Assembly (NCBI RefSeq): GCF_020193655.1
Contig: NZ_JADYVE010000021.1
Span: 1-64,000, forward strand
Length of the DNA: 64,000 nucleotides
Direction: 5' to 3'
Source: Ensifer sp. IC3342
Lineage (GTDB): Bacteria; Pseudomonadota; Alphaproteobacteria; Rhizobiales; Rhizobiaceae
Positions 9,202 to 16,827 of the stretch are shown piece by piece; position 1 is the stretch's first letter, and the number at the start of each line of letters is the position of its first letter. Under the pieces are notes generated by a model. That model had not been told where the DNA came from, made no database searches, and saw only the letters and a list, made by a program, of their open reading frames with translations. The position numbers were made by a program, and so were the translations under genes.

Positions 9202-9223
9202 AAACCCCGCCGAAGCGGGGTTT
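9202..9223. terminator. Bidirectional intrinsic terminator
   Basis: AAACCCCGC and GCGGGGTTT pair around a CGAA tetraloop, with T-rich sequence after and A-rich before. It lies between two convergent genes (ends at 9196 and 9247) and can serve both. Confidence 0.85.
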
Positions 9224-9246
9224 ATTAGTGCGATCGGGCCGCCACA

Positions 9247-9843
9247 TCATATGCGGTATCTGTCACGCTCGCGCTCGACCTCCTCCGATGTGTAGGGTGC
9301 CAGGGATTCGTCGAAGCGTGTCCACCCCTGAGCGGTGTAGGCGCGCCGACGCTCGACGGGGTCGACCCAATTGTTGCGCTCCAGGATCGCCGTCGCTTCA
9401 GGCGCGAGCGCCTCATCGACACGGGCCGTCACAAGCGTCCCGCCGCGGCGCACACCTTCGGCGTAAAAGTGGGCTTCTTCTTCCGGGACTCCGGAGTCTG
9501 TGAGCGCCCCTATGATGCCGCCAGCGGCGCCGCCGGCCACTGCGCCCGCCACAGCTCCAGCAGCAGTCGATGCAAGCCATCCGGCAGCAACAACGGGACC
9601 AACGCCGGGAATTGCCAGCAGGCCAAGGCCGGTCAGAAGTCCTATTGCGCCACCGCCTGCTGCGCCCAGCCCGGCACCGGTTCCTGCTCCCTCAGCGGCG
9701 CCGGAGGCCTCGTCGGAATAACGCTCTCCGGCATTGTTTGCGACTATGCTGATATCGTCGGACGGAACGCCGGCCGCCTCCAATTCGCTCACGGCTTCGC
9801 GGGCGTCAGCGTAATCGTCGAAAAGCCCAGACACGGTTCTCAT
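9247..9843 (-). CDS. General stress protein 17M-like domain protein
   Basis: A 198-residue protein. The N-terminal 50 residues (RTVSGLFDDYADAREAVSEL, AAGVPSDDISIVANN) match the general-stress-protein 17M-like fold. A glycine/alanine-rich middle (about 65-135) can form two hydrophobic hairpins that insert in or lie on the membrane. The C-terminal part is acidic and aromatic. AGGAGT six bases before the ATG at 9843 sets the start; the longer frame lacks a signal. It lies 41 bases downstream of the secreted PepSY-like gene and is probably co-transcribed from the stress promoter at 10230-10254. Function in the family is not established beyond stress induction. Confidence 0.8.
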   Translation of the reverse strand: MRTVSGLFDDYADAREAVSELEAAGVPSDDISIVANNAGERYSDEASGAAEGAGTGAGLGAAGGGAIGLLTGLGLLAIPGVGPVVAAGWLASTAAGAVAGAVAGGAAGGIIGALTDSGVPEEEAHFYAEGVRRGGTLVTARVDEALAPEATAILERNNWVDPVERRRAYTAQGWTRFDESLAPYTSEEVERERDRYRI

Positions 9844-9884
9844 CTTTGTACTCCTGTGTTCAATTGGATAGGCCCGCTTGGCGC

Positions 9885-10196
9885 TCAAAGCGCTGTGACG
9901 TTGCCTTGATAATCGAGGGCGACGGAAACGGATTTTCCGCTTTTCATTGCTGTGGCGCGCCAAACGCCTTTGTCGTCGAGCTTTAGATCTTTCACATCGG
10001 TGTAGCCGGCCTCTTCGATGCGCTCCTTAGCCTGATCCTCGGTGAAGCTGTTCGCGCCCTCTACTGGTGCGGTCGGATTGTTGCTTTCAGGAGTGGTGAC
10101 AGCCGGAGTGTCCCCTGACGGAGATGCTGTCTGCGCGAACGCCGGGACCGTGGCAGCGCCCATCAGCGCTGCCGCCGCAAAAATCATATATTTCAT
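9885..10196 (-). CDS. Secreted PepSY-like small protein
   Basis: A 103-residue exported protein: signal peptide MKYMIFAAAALMGAATVPAF with AQA-type cleavage (AFAQ) near residue 22, a low-complexity linker rich in T, P and S, then a compact domain of about 55 residues (SFTEDQAKERIEEAGYTDVK, WRATAMKSGKSVSVALDYQG) typical of periplasmic PepSY-like proteins of rhizobia. First gene of a likely two-gene unit with the 17M-like gene. A GGAAC-N17-GTT promoter lies 34 bases upstream of the ATG, so general-stress control is likely. No enzymatic motif is present. Confidence 0.8.
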   Translation of the reverse strand: MKYMIFAAAALMGAATVPAFAQTASPSGDTPAVTTPESNNPTAPVEGANSFTEDQAKERIEEAGYTDVKDLKLDDKGVWRATAMKSGKSVSVALDYQGNVTAL

Positions 10197-10229
10197 AGGA
10201 TTACCTCTGCTCTAAGTGTCGGCAGAGAG

Positions 10230-10254
10230 AACACACGGATTGAAGATTGGTTCC
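10230..10254 (-). promoter_or_regulatory. RpoE2/EcfG-type stress promoter
   Basis: On the minus strand GGAAC (10254-10250) and GTT (10232-10230) are separated by exactly 17 bases, the layout of the ECF26/RpoE2 general-stress promoters of alphaproteobacteria. It is 34 bases upstream of the PepSY-like gene start. Three further sites in the next 8 kb have identical spacing. Confidence 0.7.
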
Positions 10255-10384
10255 GACCAATCGCGAATTTTGGTACCGGCGGACACACGCGCGGTTGAAT
10301 GAGGACATAGCGGCACCGGGGGAGGAGATGCTCCCTCGCAGTGATGATCCGATCCAGTCGCGCCCGCCCTATGTTTATTGATAG

Positions 10385-10495
10385 GCGACGTTCGAAGCGG
10401 TTCCCTTGGATGGAACAGGGCGAGTAAGCCCCAAGCTAAACGAAGAATACGTCGCGATCGGAGCTGCAGGGACCGACACCCTCTGCAGCTCTATT
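10385..10495 (+). repeat. 111-base structured repeat, copy 1 (RIME-like)
   Basis: Matches 12135-12245 at 110 of 111 positions, same orientation. It can fold: GCGACG (10385) with CGTCGC (10450), GTTCC/GGAAC (10400 and 10412), GGGC/GCCC (10418 and 10428), and a separate strong hairpin GAGCTGCAG/CTGCAGCTC (10461 and 10483). The length and two-palindrome design recall the Rhizobium intergenic mosaic element RIME1, but I cannot confirm that by comparison. It abuts the stop of the 37-residue gene. Confidence 0.75.
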
Positions 10496-10499
10496 GTTG

Positions 10500-10613
10500 T
10501 CAGACCATCTGCAGTAGCTGATGTTCTGTGATGCCGCTGTCCTGCGGCAGATATTCGGCGATGTCTCGCTGGCAGTCCCAGATCAGTTTTTTCATTTTGA
10601 GCGCGTCGGACAT
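10500..10613 (-). CDS. 37-residue protein of unknown function
   Basis: From the ATG at 10613 the frame reads MSDALKMKKLIWDCQRDIAE then YLPQDSGITEHQLLQMV and stops at 10500. The composition (amphipathic, no low complexity) and the pattern KLIWDCQRDIAEYLPQDSG look like a genuine rhizobial small protein, possibly truncated by the 111-base repeat that begins five bases after the stop. The ribosome site is weak (GAG about nine bases upstream). Function unknown. Confidence 0.45.
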   Translation of the reverse strand: MSDALKMKKLIWDCQRDIAEYLPQDSGITEHQLLQMV

Positions 10614-10634
10614 AATCTGATACTCGCAAATGCA

Positions 10635-10665
10635 CTAGTGCCCGCCGAGGGGAGGCGGGCACTAG
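10635..10665. terminator. Strong hairpin, possible terminator
   Basis: CTAGTGCCCGCC (10635-10646) and GGCGGGCACTAG (10654-10665) are exact complements around a seven-base loop. There is no T-run on either side, so it is either a factor-assisted terminator or a structural element. Confidence 0.5.
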
Positions 10666-10750
10666 CTAACAGGTTTGGGACCTGAAATGCCGAATTGCTC
10701 GGCACTATGATAATCCCCTTGACGCGCTATTGTTCCGGCCCAGCGGACTG

Positions 10751-11074
10751 TCATCTCGTGCGGATCCATTCCTCGTTATCGAGCATGCATTGCAGGTCCT
10801 CTGCCACCATGCCCGGCCATTCACACCTGAGGACGGCATCGTAGCATACCTCCGCCTCGAGTGCCGCCGCCCTCGCGGAATCGGCCTGACCGTTCGGTCG
10901 CATCCACTTGTTGGCGTTTTTTGCCCAATTCCAGGTCATGTACCAATTCCACCAGCCCATGTGGTACCAATGGATGTGTGCGATATGTCGGCTGCCGTCG
11001 TATCCGGAAAAGTGTTTCGGGGCATCCGGCCAGGTCTGCCGCCATTGGTATTTGGGTTTGGGTTCTTCCGGCAT
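10751..11074 (-). CDS. Tryptophan-rich protein of unknown function
   Basis: A 107-residue soluble protein with an unusual cluster of aromatic residues (YHMGWWNWYMTWNWAKNANK, nine W or Y in 20). The rest is acidic and helical, ending CMLDNEEWIRTR. GAGGGA precedes the ATG at 11074, which is preferred over a longer frame beginning 35 codons earlier. No signal peptide. I do not recognise a named family. No GGAAC-N17-GTT promoter was found upstream. Confidence 0.6.
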   Translation of the reverse strand: MPEEPKPKYQWRQTWPDAPKHFSGYDGSRHIAHIHWYHMGWWNWYMTWNWAKNANKWMRPNGQADSARAAALEAEVCYDAVLRCEWPGMVAEDLQCMLDNEEWIRTR

Positions 11075-11405
11075 GCGCAATCCCTCCTCGGTCGAGGTTG
11101 TCGATATCCCGCATGTCGTGGAAGGCGCCCGCCTGCGCCGTCGGTGTTGCTGATATGTTCCCGTTCTGGATAATGTCAATGCGGTTTTTGGCGGACGTCT
11201 GCATCCAGATGAGAGTGCGCCCGTCGGAGGGCTGAGGGCCGCTGCCGGCCACTCGATGGCTCAGGAAGCTGTGACCAGCTCTATGGCATCATCAACGGAC
11301 ATAGCGACGACCGCGCTTGGCGCGCAGTCGCGACGCGAACACCCAGCCGAACCAGATCTGGCATTGGCGCGTTATTGAGAGCAACGATTTGCGGGAGAAC
11401 TGATA
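11075..11405. other. Intergenic region between divergent genes
   Basis: No gene seen. It must hold the divergent promoters of the tryptophan-rich gene and the iron-permease-like pseudogene. A near match to the stress promoter (CGAAC-N18-GTT, about 11350-11375) occurs upstream of the latter, but both the -35 and the spacing deviate. Confidence 0.4.
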
Positions 11406-11761
11406 GTGAATCATTTTCTTTTTGGAATGGCAGATTTTCTTTCTCGCCCCCCGGCTTCTATTTCGTGATTCTGGCAATGGTTGTCAGCACAGCATTGGTG
11501 CCTTTCGGGCTCACGGGCGTCGTCACTTTTGCTCTGTCAGTGGCGGCAATAGTGATCACCAGCGTTGTTTTGATCCAAGGCTATCGCGACACGGCGGCAA
11601 TTCACGCCAAGCTGGACGAGATCATTGTGTCACTGCGTGAGACCCGGAACGAGGTAGTCGGGCTCGAGCACGAACAACCAGAGCATATCGAGGCGGCAGT
11701 CGAGCGGCTCGAAGCGGAAGCGAACGGGCAAACAAAAGCCAGTCGGGAGACCGCTTCGTAG
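11406..11761 (+). pseudogene. Low-affinity iron permease-like protein with a frameshift in a C6 tract
   Basis: A GTG at 11406 opens MNHFLFGMADFLSRPP and then hits a stop after 19 codons. A second frame continues as GFYFVILAMVVSTALVPFG, with a second membrane segment FALSVAAIVITSVVLIQGY and the soluble tail DTAAIHAKLDEIIVSLRETR, typical of the low-affinity iron permease family. The two halves meet at a run of six C (11447-11452); one extra C would restore a 119-residue protein. So this is a one-base frameshift, a phase-variable tract or a sequencing error. A homologous 45-residue tail recurs at 16645. Confidence 0.7.
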
Positions 11762-11882
11762 CGGAGTGATTGTTGCTCCGGGCGTTTACCGCCGCGTTCG
11801 CCATCACGAGGCCACGAGCCTTCGAGATCTTGCCGCGGACGAACCGGGTCCTATTCTTCATCAATAAAGTCGGAGCAAGGAA

Positions 11883-12056
11883 ATGGCAGACGATCCGAAG
11901 AAGAAAGGCCGAGACCGCTCGCGTGTTTCCACCCAGGAGCACGAGGTCGCGTACATCGTTAAGACGGCCAAAGTGACCCGACAGAAGGCGCTCGAGGCGA
12001 TCCGTGAAGCCGGGCCGAGCCGCGAGAAGGTGATGGACTATCTCGCCAAGAAGTAG
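11883..12056 (+). CDS. DUF3606 domain protein
   Basis: A 57-residue protein, too short to appear in most ORF searches. It has the DUF3606 layout: DRSRVSTQEHEVAYIVKTAK, then a helix VTRQKALEAIREAG and the ending MDYLAKK. AAGGA lies five bases before the ATG. The family is a small helical domain of unknown function, frequent in rhizobial stress regions. The second copy of the 111-base repeat follows 78 bases downstream. Confidence 0.8.
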   Translation: MADDPKKKGRDRSRVSTQEHEVAYIVKTAKVTRQKALEAIREAGPSREKVMDYLAKK

Positions 12057-12134
12057 CGGCCCGCCTATAGAGACGCGCAAGGCCATGATTTGCCCTTGAT
12101 CTCGCTGCCACCCTCACTATCTCTATAACCGTAA

Positions 12135-12245
12135 GCGACGTTCGAAGCGGTTCCCTTGGATGGAACAGGGCGAGTAAGCCCCAAGCTAAAAGAAGAATAC
12201 GTCGCGATCGGAGCTGCAGGGACCGACACCCTCTGCAGCTCTATT
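12135..12245 (+). repeat. 111-base structured repeat, copy 2 (RIME-like)
   Basis: Identical to 10385-10495 except for one base (A instead of C at 12191). Flanks differ completely, so the 111 bases are the conserved unit. The same nested complementary segments are present. It lies downstream of the DUF3606 gene. Confidence 0.75.
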
Positions 12246-12415
12246 CGTCTCTGTAGGACACCTTCAAGCTGAAGCTTCACCCGATGAACGGGAGAGACGC
12301 TAAAGGGCTTTATCCTTTGCCCGCTTCACTGTTTGTCCCCCTGTCGGCGCCCCCATCTTTCCCAGGCAGCGCCATGATTCTCATGATGGCGGGAGTCAGC
12401 GGACTGTGCCCCGGC

Positions 12416-12448
12416 GGGCCTTTTTGTACGGGTGCCCAAAAAAGGCCC
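12416..12448. terminator. Hairpin with T and A tracts
   Basis: GGGCCTTTTT (12416-12425) pairs with AAAAAGGCCC (12439-12448) around a 13-base loop. It sits 31 bases beyond the stop of the minus-strand lipoprotein gene and may terminate it, or terminate leftover plus-strand transcription. Confidence 0.55.
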
Positions 12449-12479
12449 CATCGGGAGGAGGGGCGCTACCGGACTATCG

Positions 12480-12776
12480 TCAATCGTCCATATCGAAGAA
12501 GATACCGTAGTCGATGCGACGGCCTACGAGCCGCAGCGAGCGGTCCGGTTCGATCACATAGGTCTCGTAGACCCTGTTGCCGAATTTGTCGCGAAAGCGG
12601 TGCGGGACGATGCTGCCGACCGGCGCCTTGGTCAGTCTTGTGCGCGGCTGACCGCCATAGGTGATGCTGCCGGGAATGGGCTCGAGGTAGCGCCCATAGC
12701 CCACCGACGGCGGCGGGTTGGCCGTGCAGGCGCCGAGCAGCAGGGCAACAAATAAAGCGGGAACGACATGTTTCAC
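12480..12776 (-). CDS. Small outer-membrane-type lipoprotein
   Basis: A 98-residue protein with a lipoprotein signal: basic start, hydrophobic VVPALFVALLLGAC and a lipobox LLGAC whose cysteine is residue 16. The mature part has GSITYGGQPRTRLTKAPVGS and ends FRDKFGNRVYETYVIEPDRS plus a short tail, with a basic-aromatic character common in rhizobial lipoproteins of unknown role. It starts with GTG at 12776; a GAGAGGA ribosome site lies 10 bases upstream. Confidence 0.7.
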   Translation of the reverse strand: MKHVVPALFVALLLGACTANPPPSVGYGRYLEPIPGSITYGGQPRTRLTKAPVGSIVPHRFRDKFGNRVYETYVIEPDRSLRLVGRRIDYGIFFDMDD

Positions 12777-13337
12777 AGCGATCCTCTCGATTCCGATACT
12801 TCGAGGCGCGGCACGAAGCAGCGAGTAACCGCAGCGAGATAATTCAGCCGCCGTGCCATTGTTCCGATTGCCTGCCGCCAGCCTTAAAGATTTATTTCAA
12901 CGCAATTCGAGCGGTGCGGGCATGAACATGTAGCCGACGCCGCAGCCGATGCCGCAACGCCCGTGTTTTGCCTGCGTGTTGATTTAGGAGACGATCCCGC
13001 TACTTCACGCATCATAAACGCCAACATATTTGGCGATCAACTCGAAGCCCGCTGCGCCAGTCCGCCCAAGCGGGCTCTTTCTTTTGTGCGCGTCCGGAGG
13101 CAATTCGAAAATCGAGCGATGCCACGCGGATAGGAAAGTCGCGGGCATCGCTCTTGCCGGCTGCCATACATAAACCGGGGCCCGTTCTGCACCCTGTCAT
13201 GCGGCGCGCAGCGACACGCTCTTAACCCGCCGCCAACTAGATGGTTCCGCAATTTCGAAGTGCGGCTCGAAGCTCTACCGGTTGCTGGATAATCCGGCAA
13301 TCGGTGTCACAATCAAGCTATCAACTTGTCTCCTAGC
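12777..13337. other. Intergenic region, no gene recognised
   Basis: About 560 bases without a supportable gene. A minus-strand frame around 12900-12990 encodes a cysteine/glycine-rich peptide (KHGRCGIGCGVGYMFMPAP) but lacks an ATG, GTG or TTG start. Confidence 0.5.
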
Positions 13338-13402
13338 CCCGCCTGTGTCCCGGCGGGTTTGACTTGACGTCTGGCCCGCCTGTGCCCCTGGCGGGCTTTT
13401 TT
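13338..13402 (+). terminator. Tandem intrinsic terminators
   Basis: Two GC-rich hairpins in a row: CCCGCC/GGCGGG (13338 and 13352), then GCCCGCC/GGCGGGC (13374 and 13390) followed directly by six T. The second is a textbook Rho-independent terminator. No intact plus-strand gene precedes it, so it may be left over from a lost gene. Confidence 0.8.
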
Positions 13403-13523
13403 ATTTAGGTGCCGACAAGAGTGCGCCCCTCGAAGGGATAAGAGGGGCGCTGGCTAATCCGGGTCGGCTTGAGTCACATAGAGTGGTGGTGTGGTGAGCC
13501 GACGCCGAAGGCACGAACGTCAA

Positions 13524-13548
13524 GGAACTTTTCCGGTGCCCTCAGGTT
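13524..13548 (+). promoter_or_regulatory. RpoE2/EcfG-type stress promoter
   Basis: GGAAC (13524-13528) and GTT (13546-13548) are 17 bases apart. The site is 34 bases before the start of the DUF892 gene, the same distance as at 10230-10254. Confidence 0.75.
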
Positions 13549-13581
13549 GGGATGACCCATAGCTTCAGAAAGGAAGGGACC

Positions 13582-14088
13582 ATGGGCACACCCGCCGATC
13601 ATCTTCATGCGTGGCTAAAGGACGCGCATGCCATGGAAGAGCAGGCCATCACAATGCTCACCAGCCAGTCCTCGCGTTTGGAAAACTATCCGGACCTCAA
13701 GGCTCGAATCGACAAACACGTCCAAGAGACCCGCGATCAAGTCGCGCTGCTGGACCGTTGCCTCGAACGGACCGGCGGCGGGGCATCGAGCATCAAAGAC
13801 ATCACAGGCAAGATGGTGGCATTCGGACAGGGCTTGAGCGGACTGTTTGTGGATGACGAAGTCGTGAAAGGCTCTCTCGCCAGCCTCACCTTCGAACAGA
13901 TGGAGATCGCCAGCTACAAGATCCTGATCGCCGCGGCCGATTTTGCCGGCGATCAGGAGACGAAACGCGTCTGTGAAATGATCTTGCAGCAGGAAATAGC
14001 AATGGCGGAATGGCTTGACGAACATGCAGCCACCATCACTCGCAAGTTCCTCGAACGAGATCAGCAGGGGATGACCGCCAAGCACTAG
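13582..14088 (+). CDS. DUF892 (YciF-type) ferritin-like protein
   Basis: A 168-residue four-helix-bundle protein of the DUF892/YciE-YciF group, soluble and probably di-iron. Landmarks are HAWLKDAHAMEEQAITMLTS at the N-terminus, a central ETRDQVALLDRCLERTGGG and the second helix pair YKILIAAADFAGDQETKRVC, EMILQQEIAMAEWLDEHAA, with glutamates placed to bind metal. AAGGAAGGG precedes the ATG at 13582. The stress-type promoter just upstream suggests induction by starvation, heat or desiccation. The biochemical role of the family is not established. Confidence 0.85.
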   Translation: MGTPADHLHAWLKDAHAMEEQAITMLTSQSSRLENYPDLKARIDKHVQETRDQVALLDRCLERTGGGASSIKDITGKMVAFGQGLSGLFVDDEVVKGSLASLTFEQMEIASYKILIAAADFAGDQETKRVCEMILQQEIAMAEWLDEHAATITRKFLERDQQGMTAKH

Positions 14089-14391
14089 TGGAGCGGTTTG
14101 GACCCAACAAGGATGGCCACATGCAAGCTGCAGTGCTGATATTTGTGTTGTCGATACCGCTTGAGGCGGCGGTGGTATTGCTCTGGTTCGGGCCGTTGAA
14201 TGCCGAACAAATCAGGCCACCCACGCTTTCCTCGATCTGGGCCTTTGAACCGAAGACCTGAGAAGCCGGTGCAGTGCACAACACCGACTGAACCGCCCGA
14301 CCCGATGCCGGCGCGTGTCGATCCCTGTCTGGCAACGCTCGTCGACAAGCCACCGAACGGGCCGGATTGGGTCTTCGAGGTCAAATGGGAT

Positions 14392-15758
14392 GTGTGTGGA
14401 CGCCCCGGAAGATGCAAGCGGAATCTTACTTCGGTACAGGCATGTGGTCAGGCGCTGACGTGTGTCCGGCCTCATGTGGCGAGATCGAGACGCCGCGGGC
14501 CTTTATGGAGTTCGTGGATCGGATCCCAATCGGCTACGCGTGCTTCTGAGCACTCATCCCACTGCTGGTTTATCCGATCCCGTTCTCTGACCGATTGCCC
14601 ATAATCCTCCGTTAGACCTCACCACATTCCCGACGTCTCGCGACTTCTGGCTGCTGCGTCAGGCAGGGCCAGGGGCCGGAGCTTCGTAGACGCCTCCGCG
14701 GGCCATGAGAGCCCAGGCGATACGCGCCAATTTGTTGGCCAGAGCGACTGCAATCAGCTTTGGCGGTTTCGTCAGAAGCATTCTTGCCAGCCAGGTACCA
14801 GCCGGCGCTCCGCGTCGCCTCGCCCAGCGGACGACGGTCGTAGCTCCAATGATGAGCAGCCGCCGCAAATCCCGCTGCCCCATTTTCGATGTCTTTCCCA
14901 GACGCTCCTTGCCTCCGGACGAGTTCTGTTTAGGCGTGAGCCCGATCCACGCCGCAAAATCACGGCCCTTGGAAAAGGCCGCCGCCGATGGTGCCAAGGC
15001 TTCCATTGCTGTGGCGCAGATTGCACCAATCCCTGGGATGGTGGTCAAGCGCGAGGCAACCTCGTCCTGTCGAGCTCTTGTCCGCAAGTCTTGCTCCACG
15101 ACGTTGATCTTATCCGTGAGAGATTCGATGTGCTGCAAAAGTCCGAAGCTCAGGCTTCTGGCGGTCTCTGGCAGGTCCGGATGGGTTTCGATCAATTGCC
15201 GCAGGCGGGGAACGTTTTGCATCCCTTGCGCGACGACCAAGCCGTATTCCATCAGATGCCCCCGCAACGCGTTGATCGTTCGCGTTCGCTGTCGGACCAA
15301 AAGGTCGCGAACCTTGAACGTCATGCAGGAGGCCTGCTTCTCAGCGCTCTTCATCGGGACAAAGCGCATGGTCCGACGGGAGGCAGCTTCCGCGATGGCT
15401 TCAGCATCGGCGGCATCGTTCTTCTGGCGCTTGACGAAAGGCTTCACATAGGACGGGTTGATCAGCCGAACCTCATGTCCCAATTGGCCGATCTCTCGCC
15501 CCCAGTAATGCGCGCTGGCGCATGCTTCCATCGCGACGATACAGCTTGGAAGCTCGGCAAAAAACTCGAGCATTCTGCCGCGCCCCAGCTTCTTCCGGAG
15601 AACCACACTCCCATCGGGTCTCGCGCCATGGATCTGGAATACTTGCTTTGCCAAGTCTAAACCGATGATGCCGATCTCGTTCATAACCCTTCTCCTCGCA
15701 GGAACACCCTCCACATACTGTCACATTCGAGGCCGTCGGGGGGGGCGTCCACCCCATC
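14392..15758 (-). mobile_element. IS110-family insertion element, about 1,367 bases
   Basis: The limits come from the broken ligase reading frame. Inside them an 11-base inverted repeat, GTGGACGCCCC (14396-14406) and GGGGCGTCCAC (15742-15752), lies four to six bases from each edge, as in IS110/IS1111 elements with subterminal repeats. There is no evident target duplication. It carries one intact transposase gene on the minus strand, so it may still be active. Confidence 0.8.
14659..15684 (-). CDS. IS110-family transposase
   Basis: A 341-residue DEDD transposase. The N-terminal RuvC-like half shows IGLDLAKQVFQIHG, AMEACASAHYWGREI and KNDAADAEAIAEAA, carrying the acidic catalytic residues. The C-terminal transposase_20 half has TTIPGIGAICATAMEAL, FAAWIGLTPKQNSSGGKERL and the serine-containing helix region. 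GAGGAG eight bases before the ATG at 15684 is preferred over an ATG ten codons upstream. The frame is complete. Confidence 0.9.
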   Translation of the reverse strand: MNEIGIIGLDLAKQVFQIHGARPDGSVVLRKKLGRGRMLEFFAELPSCIVAMEACASAHYWGREIGQLGHEVRLINPSYVKPFVKRQKNDAADAEAIAEAASRRTMRFVPMKSAEKQASCMTFKVRDLLVRQRTRTINALRGHLMEYGLVVAQGMQNVPRLRQLIETHPDLPETARSLSFGLLQHIESLTDKINVVEQDLRTRARQDEVASRLTTIPGIGAICATAMEALAPSAAAFSKGRDFAAWIGLTPKQNSSGGKERLGKTSKMGQRDLRRLLIIGATTVVRWARRRGAPAGTWLARMLLTKPPKLIAVALANKLARIAWALMARGGVYEAPAPGPA

Positions 15759-16644
15759 GGCTACCGGCTTGCCATACATATCGAGTCGGGCAGGGTCAGG
15801 ATCATCACGCGCGGCGGCTATGACTGGACCGAGCGCTTTCCCTCGATCGCCGACGACGCGCGGCGGCTTGCCGTGAAAACGGCCATCCTTGACGGCGAGG
15901 CCGTCGTGCTCGACGAGCAAGGCCGATCCGATTTCGGCATGCTGCAGCGCGCTCTTGGGCGCCTGCCATCCGCCCACGAGGCGGGCGCCATCGTCCTTTA
16001 TGCCTTCGACCTCCTCTATCTCGACGGCCGCGACCTGCGGCCGCTGGCCCTGCACGAGCGCCGTCGCCTGCTCGAACCGATCGTCGCCGGTCGCGAGGGC
16101 GCAATCCGGCTTTCCGAGGAGGTCCAGGCGGACGGGGAGGAGTTCTTCCGTGTCGCCTGCGCGCACGGCCTCGAAGGCATCATCGCCAAGCACCTGGAGA
16201 AGCGGTACCGCAGCGGCCGCGGCGACTGGTGGCGGAAAATCACCTGTCGCCGGCGCGACAGCTTTGTGATCGTCGGCTACGAGCCGTCGACCATGCCCGG
16301 CGCGATCGGCAGGCTGCTGCTGGCGGCGAAGAAGGGCGAGGAGCTCGTCTATGTCGGCGGTTGCGGCACGGGCTGGAGCAATCAGGAATCGCTCAAGCTG
16401 CGCGAGCTGCTCGACGAGATCAGGGTCGACAAACCGCCTGTGTCGCTACAGCGCAAAGGCGCTGTCTTCACGCGGCCGCTGCTGATCGCGGAGGTCGAGT
16501 ATCGCGCCTGGACCGACGACGGAAAGCTTCGGCATCCGTCGTTCAAGGGCATCAGGGAGCGGGCGGATGACGCGACAGTGTATCAATTGGCTTGAGTAGA
16601 TGAGGACATAGGTTGAGCAATGCCTGCAGGGGGTAGCTCAAGCA

Positions 16645-16827
16645 CCGGCAATCCAGGCCAAGCTCGACGAAATCATCGTGTCGACGCGTGAGACCCGGAA
16701 TGAAGTGGTCGGAATCGAGCACGAGCAGACCGAGCACATCGCGGCGACGGTCGAGCGGCTGGAAGAGGAAGCTAATGGGCAAAGCAGGTCCGTAGAAAAC
16801 GGCAAGTCAATGCACGGTGTGGATTGA
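16645..16827 (+). pseudogene. Second low-affinity iron permease-like tail
   Basis: AIQAKLDEIIVSTRETRNEV and GIEHEQTEHIAATVERLEEE match the tail of the gene at 11406 at 38 of 45 residues. The membrane segments are missing: upstream of 16645 the sequence is unrelated. It directly follows the ligase stop and overlaps the end of the minus-strand gene at 16807. It is a paralogous remnant, not a recent copy. Confidence 0.75.

Larger units (their letters stand above)
14250..16595 (+). pseudogene. ligD: ATP-dependent DNA ligase (LigD-type) split by an IS110-family element
   Basis: The left piece (14250-14391) ends PCLATLVDKPPNGPDWVFEV KWD; the right piece resumes at 15759 with GYRLAIHIESGRVRI, so the join KWD-GYRL is the adenylation-domain start broken exactly by the insertion. 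The right piece holds the rest of the adenylation domain (VKTAILDGEAVVLDEQG, HGLEGIIAKHLEKRYRSGRG) and the OB domain up to HPSFKGIRERADDATVYQLA. The nick-joining lysine motif (normally EIKWDGYR) is therefore interrupted. N-terminal LigD domains are absent. Without the element, the piece would encode about 325 residues of a ligase used in non-homologous end joining. Confidence 0.85.

Noticed and set aside
10303..10380. Short plus-strand frame ending DDPIQSRPPYVY after GGGGGAGGAG
   Set aside because: The ribosome-like string abuts the ATG with no spacing, and only 17 codons follow; a TTG start further up has no support.
10385..10391. TTCGAA in the repeat as part of a tRNA T-loop
   Set aside because: No acceptor stem, anticodon arm or CCA-like end can be formed around it.
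12777..12900. Stress-type promoter before the lipoprotein gene
   Set aside because: GGAAC is present on the minus strand but ATT, not GTT, stands at the required spacing.
12900..12990. Cysteine/glycine-rich minus-strand peptide KHGRCGIGCGVGYMFMPAP as a small gene
   Set aside because: No ATG, GTG or TTG start and no ribosome site; a stop lies just upstream.
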